This document shows, piece after piece, positions 15,583-16,770 of a stretch of DNA of 16,770 nucleotides. This stretch comes from CALGLS01 sp047626155. Its GTDB lineage: Bacteria; Bacteroidota; Bacteroidia; Chitinophagales; Saprospiraceae. The first letter of the stretch is position 1. Every line of letters starts with the position of its first letter. A program made the position numbers and the translations under genes. The stretch lies in contig JBLHRR010000128.1 in the NCBI GenBank assembly GCA_047626155.1, positions 1 to 16,770 of the forward strand, read 5' to 3'. The notes beneath the pieces were generated by a model. That model did not search any database, was not told where the DNA came from, and worked only from the letters and a program-made list of their open reading frames with translations.

Positions 15583-16230
15583 ATGGAACGTAATAATACT
15601 TCTGACGAGCCTAAAAAGGAGATGCCCCCCCCCTCTTGGCCTTTCTTTATTAAAGGAAGAACAGATGTGGTCTTTATTCATATTCCCAAAACGGCAGGTA
15701 CGAGTATGAGATGGACGCTGGATTTCAATCGAGTAAGTAAAGAGAGGGCTGTTCGAAAACATAATGATGCCCACAAAATTATTGGATTATTAGGTAAAGA
15801 AAAATGGAAAGCGGTTTTTAAATTTACTTTTGTAAGAAATCCCTGGGATCGATTATTGTCTTTTTATCATTTCCGTTTTAGAAATGACCTAATAAAAGAC
15901 GAAGCACTTAAAAAATCATTTAAAAAATGGGCCACCCATAAAATGACAACAAAGGATTTAACCTCTGAAACACTCTTCAACCTTCAGCCTCAAACCCATT
16001 GGCTAAAAGATAAGAATGGAAAAATAGATCTCGATTTCATTGGTCGGTTTGAATATTTGGAACGAGATTTCAACCAGCTAACTTCCATGCTTTCGCTATC
16101 CCCAGGTTTACTTCAACTAAACGTAAATCCATTAAGTCTTGATTACCAAAATCACTATGATGAACGATTGAAAAGATTAGTGGCGGAATTTTATAAAGAG
16201 GATATTGATTACTTTAAATATACTTTTTAG
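15583..16230 (+). CDS. Sulfotransferase family protein, PAPS-dependent, probably glycan-modifying
   Basis: The product has 215 residues. It likely transfers sulfate from PAPS to a sugar hydroxyl. The 5'-phosphosulfate loop is VFIHIPKTAGTS (residues 30-41, Lys36 key), followed by a conserved His region (KHNDAHKIIG). The 3'-phosphate motif is FVRNPWDRLLSFY (83-95, Arg85 and Ser93). These match the sulfotransferase 2 family (carbohydrate sulfotransferases). No signal peptide or membrane segment is seen, so it acts in the cytoplasm. The start ATG lies 6 bases after the ATPase stop, indicating co-transcription with the exporter. Codons 15-17 lie in a run of nine C bases (15625-15633), unusual in this AT-rich DNA; a length change there would shift the frame before the PAPS loop. 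Confidence 0.87.
   Translation: MERNNTSDEPKKEMPPPSWPFFIKGRTDVVFIHIPKTAGTSMRWTLDFNRVSKERAVRKHNDAHKIIGLLGKEKWKAVFKFTFVRNPWDRLLSFYHFRFRNDLIKDEALKKSFKKWATHKMTTKDLTSETLFNLQPQTHWLKDKNGKIDLDFIGRFEYLERDFNQLTSMLSLSPGLLQLNVNPLSLDYQNHYDERLKRLVAEFYKEDIDYFKYTF
15625..15633 (+). repeat. Nine-base poly-C tract inside the sulfotransferase gene
   Basis: ATG at 15622-15624 is followed by nine C, reading Pro-Pro-Pro in the current frame. Losing one C leads to a stop after about 30 codons, and gaining one C leads to a stop within about 11 codons. The state seen is in frame (on). Confidence 0.95.
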
Positions 16231-16260
16231 GCAACTAGCTACGAATGTAACATTACGTAG

Positions 16261-16770
16261 TCATCTCTCTATTCGCCGCTCTGCAAGAGCCTGAGCGCTG
16301 TTGTATAAAGCATAATCAATTTTATTTAAATCTTTGATTTCCAATAGTATATCTATAGGTATTCCCATTTCGCCTGAAGTCGAAGTATTCAATTTTGGGA
16401 TATTGAAATCGGGCCATTCCAATAGATTTGATAAGTGGATTAAATCTTTCTCGAAAGATTCTAGAAATCCGATAAAAAATAAATTCTGTAAATCAATACC
16501 CTCTAAGAATTGGCTCATCCGGTTGCGATTACTCTCTCTTTGCGCAAAGTTCAATAATGATTCGTTGACTCGATGTTGATGTGGTCGGACAGGGTTTGGA
16601 AGGCTATTTCTTTTTATAAAATGTCGGTGATTGGAAATTACTCTTTCAACCGGATCACGCAGCCAGCAGATCACTTTAGCATTACTATTCTGATGAATGG
16701 TTCTCAACTCTTCGTAACAAAGGTGCCCATGAAAAATTTTTATTTCTTCATTAATTGTCTTAGCTAAATC
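16261..16770 (-). CDS. Second sulfotransferase (5' part beyond window)
   Basis: The minus-strand frame is open from the right edge to TGA at 16261, giving 169 visible residues; the start codon lies outside. A TTG at 16707 is in frame but the upstream residues (KIFHGHLCYEELR) look like conserved sulfotransferase sequence, so the true start is further out. The 3'-phosphate motif of PAPS binding is CWLRDPVERVISNHRHF (visible residues 35-51, Arg38 and Ser46). The N-terminal PAPS loop is not in view. Residues SQFLEGIDLQNLFFIGFLESFEKDL fit the middle of the sulfotransferase fold in a split form typical of the family (GLLE-like segment). It converges on the plus-strand sulfotransferase with only 30 bases between stops. 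It is probably part of the same glycan locus. Confidence 0.8.
   Translation of the reverse strand, partial: DLAKTINEEIKIFHGHLCYEELRTIHQNSNAKVICWLRDPVERVISNHRHFIKRNSLPNPVRPHQHRVNESLLNFAQRESNRNRMSQFLEGIDLQNLFFIGFLESFEKDLIHLSNLLEWPDFNIPKLNTSTSGEMGIPIDILLEIKDLNKIDYALYNSAQALAERRIER

Noticed and set aside
16239..16260. Imperfect hairpin CTACG/CGTAG between the converging sulfotransferase genes
   Set aside because: Only five outer pairs are sound, the inner pairs would need a one-base loop, and no T run follows on either strand.

Overview
The window looks like chromosome of a Bacteroidota bacterium, most likely in or near the Saprospiria (inference, moderate confidence). It is AT-rich. Three of its gene families are typical of such genomes: proteins with type IX secretion (T9SS) C-terminal sorting domains, very long secreted proteins built of tandem Ig/PKD-like and HYR-like repeats plus a lamin-tail domain, and peptidase S74 (tail-fibre chaperone) proteins. 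Start codons lack clear Shine-Dalgarno sequences, and the candidate promoters fit Bacteroidota spacing loosely. I see no rRNA, tRNA, CRISPR array, transposase or phage integration gene.

Layout. (1) Positions 1-4052, minus strand: a giant secreted repeat protein, open at the left edge (1350 residues visible), with nine tandem repeats of about 84 residues. (2) 4387-7479, minus: a 1030-residue secreted FG-GAP/VCBS beta-propeller protein ending in an ASPIC/UnbV domain (CRTAC1-like). (3) 7608-10260, minus: a two-gene unit. The upstream gene encodes an S74 self-processing fibre-like protein without a sorting domain. The downstream gene encodes a small coiled-coil protein with a T9SS sorting domain. 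(4) 10573-11703, minus: a T9SS cargo with a PPC-like domain. (5) 11862-13727, minus: a family 4 glycosyltransferase and a SAM methyltransferase. (6) 13880-16230, plus, divergent from (5): an ABC-2 polysaccharide export permease, its ATPase and a sulfotransferase in a tight operon. (7) 16261 to the right edge, minus: a second sulfotransferase, converging on the first and cut by the window end.

Regions 5-7 read as one end of a surface-glycan locus. Sugars are transferred and methylated in the cytoplasm, the polymer leaves through a Wzm/Wzt-type ABC exporter, and sulfotransferases probably decorate it. Regions 1-4 are surface or secreted proteins. At least two carry T9SS sorting domains, and the giant protein probably carries one beyond the left edge. 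In studied Bacteroidota, T9SS cargo can be anchored on an exported LPS, so glycan export beside T9SS cargo may be functionally linked, but this is inference.

The points most worth a second look are a run of nine C bases early in the sulfotransferase gene (possible phase variation), an Asn in place of the switch His in the ABC ATPase, the S74 and T9SS-anchor functions lying on separate adjacent genes, a three-unit higher-order duplication inside the giant protein, and a perfect inverted repeat over a -35-like box upstream of the S74 gene.
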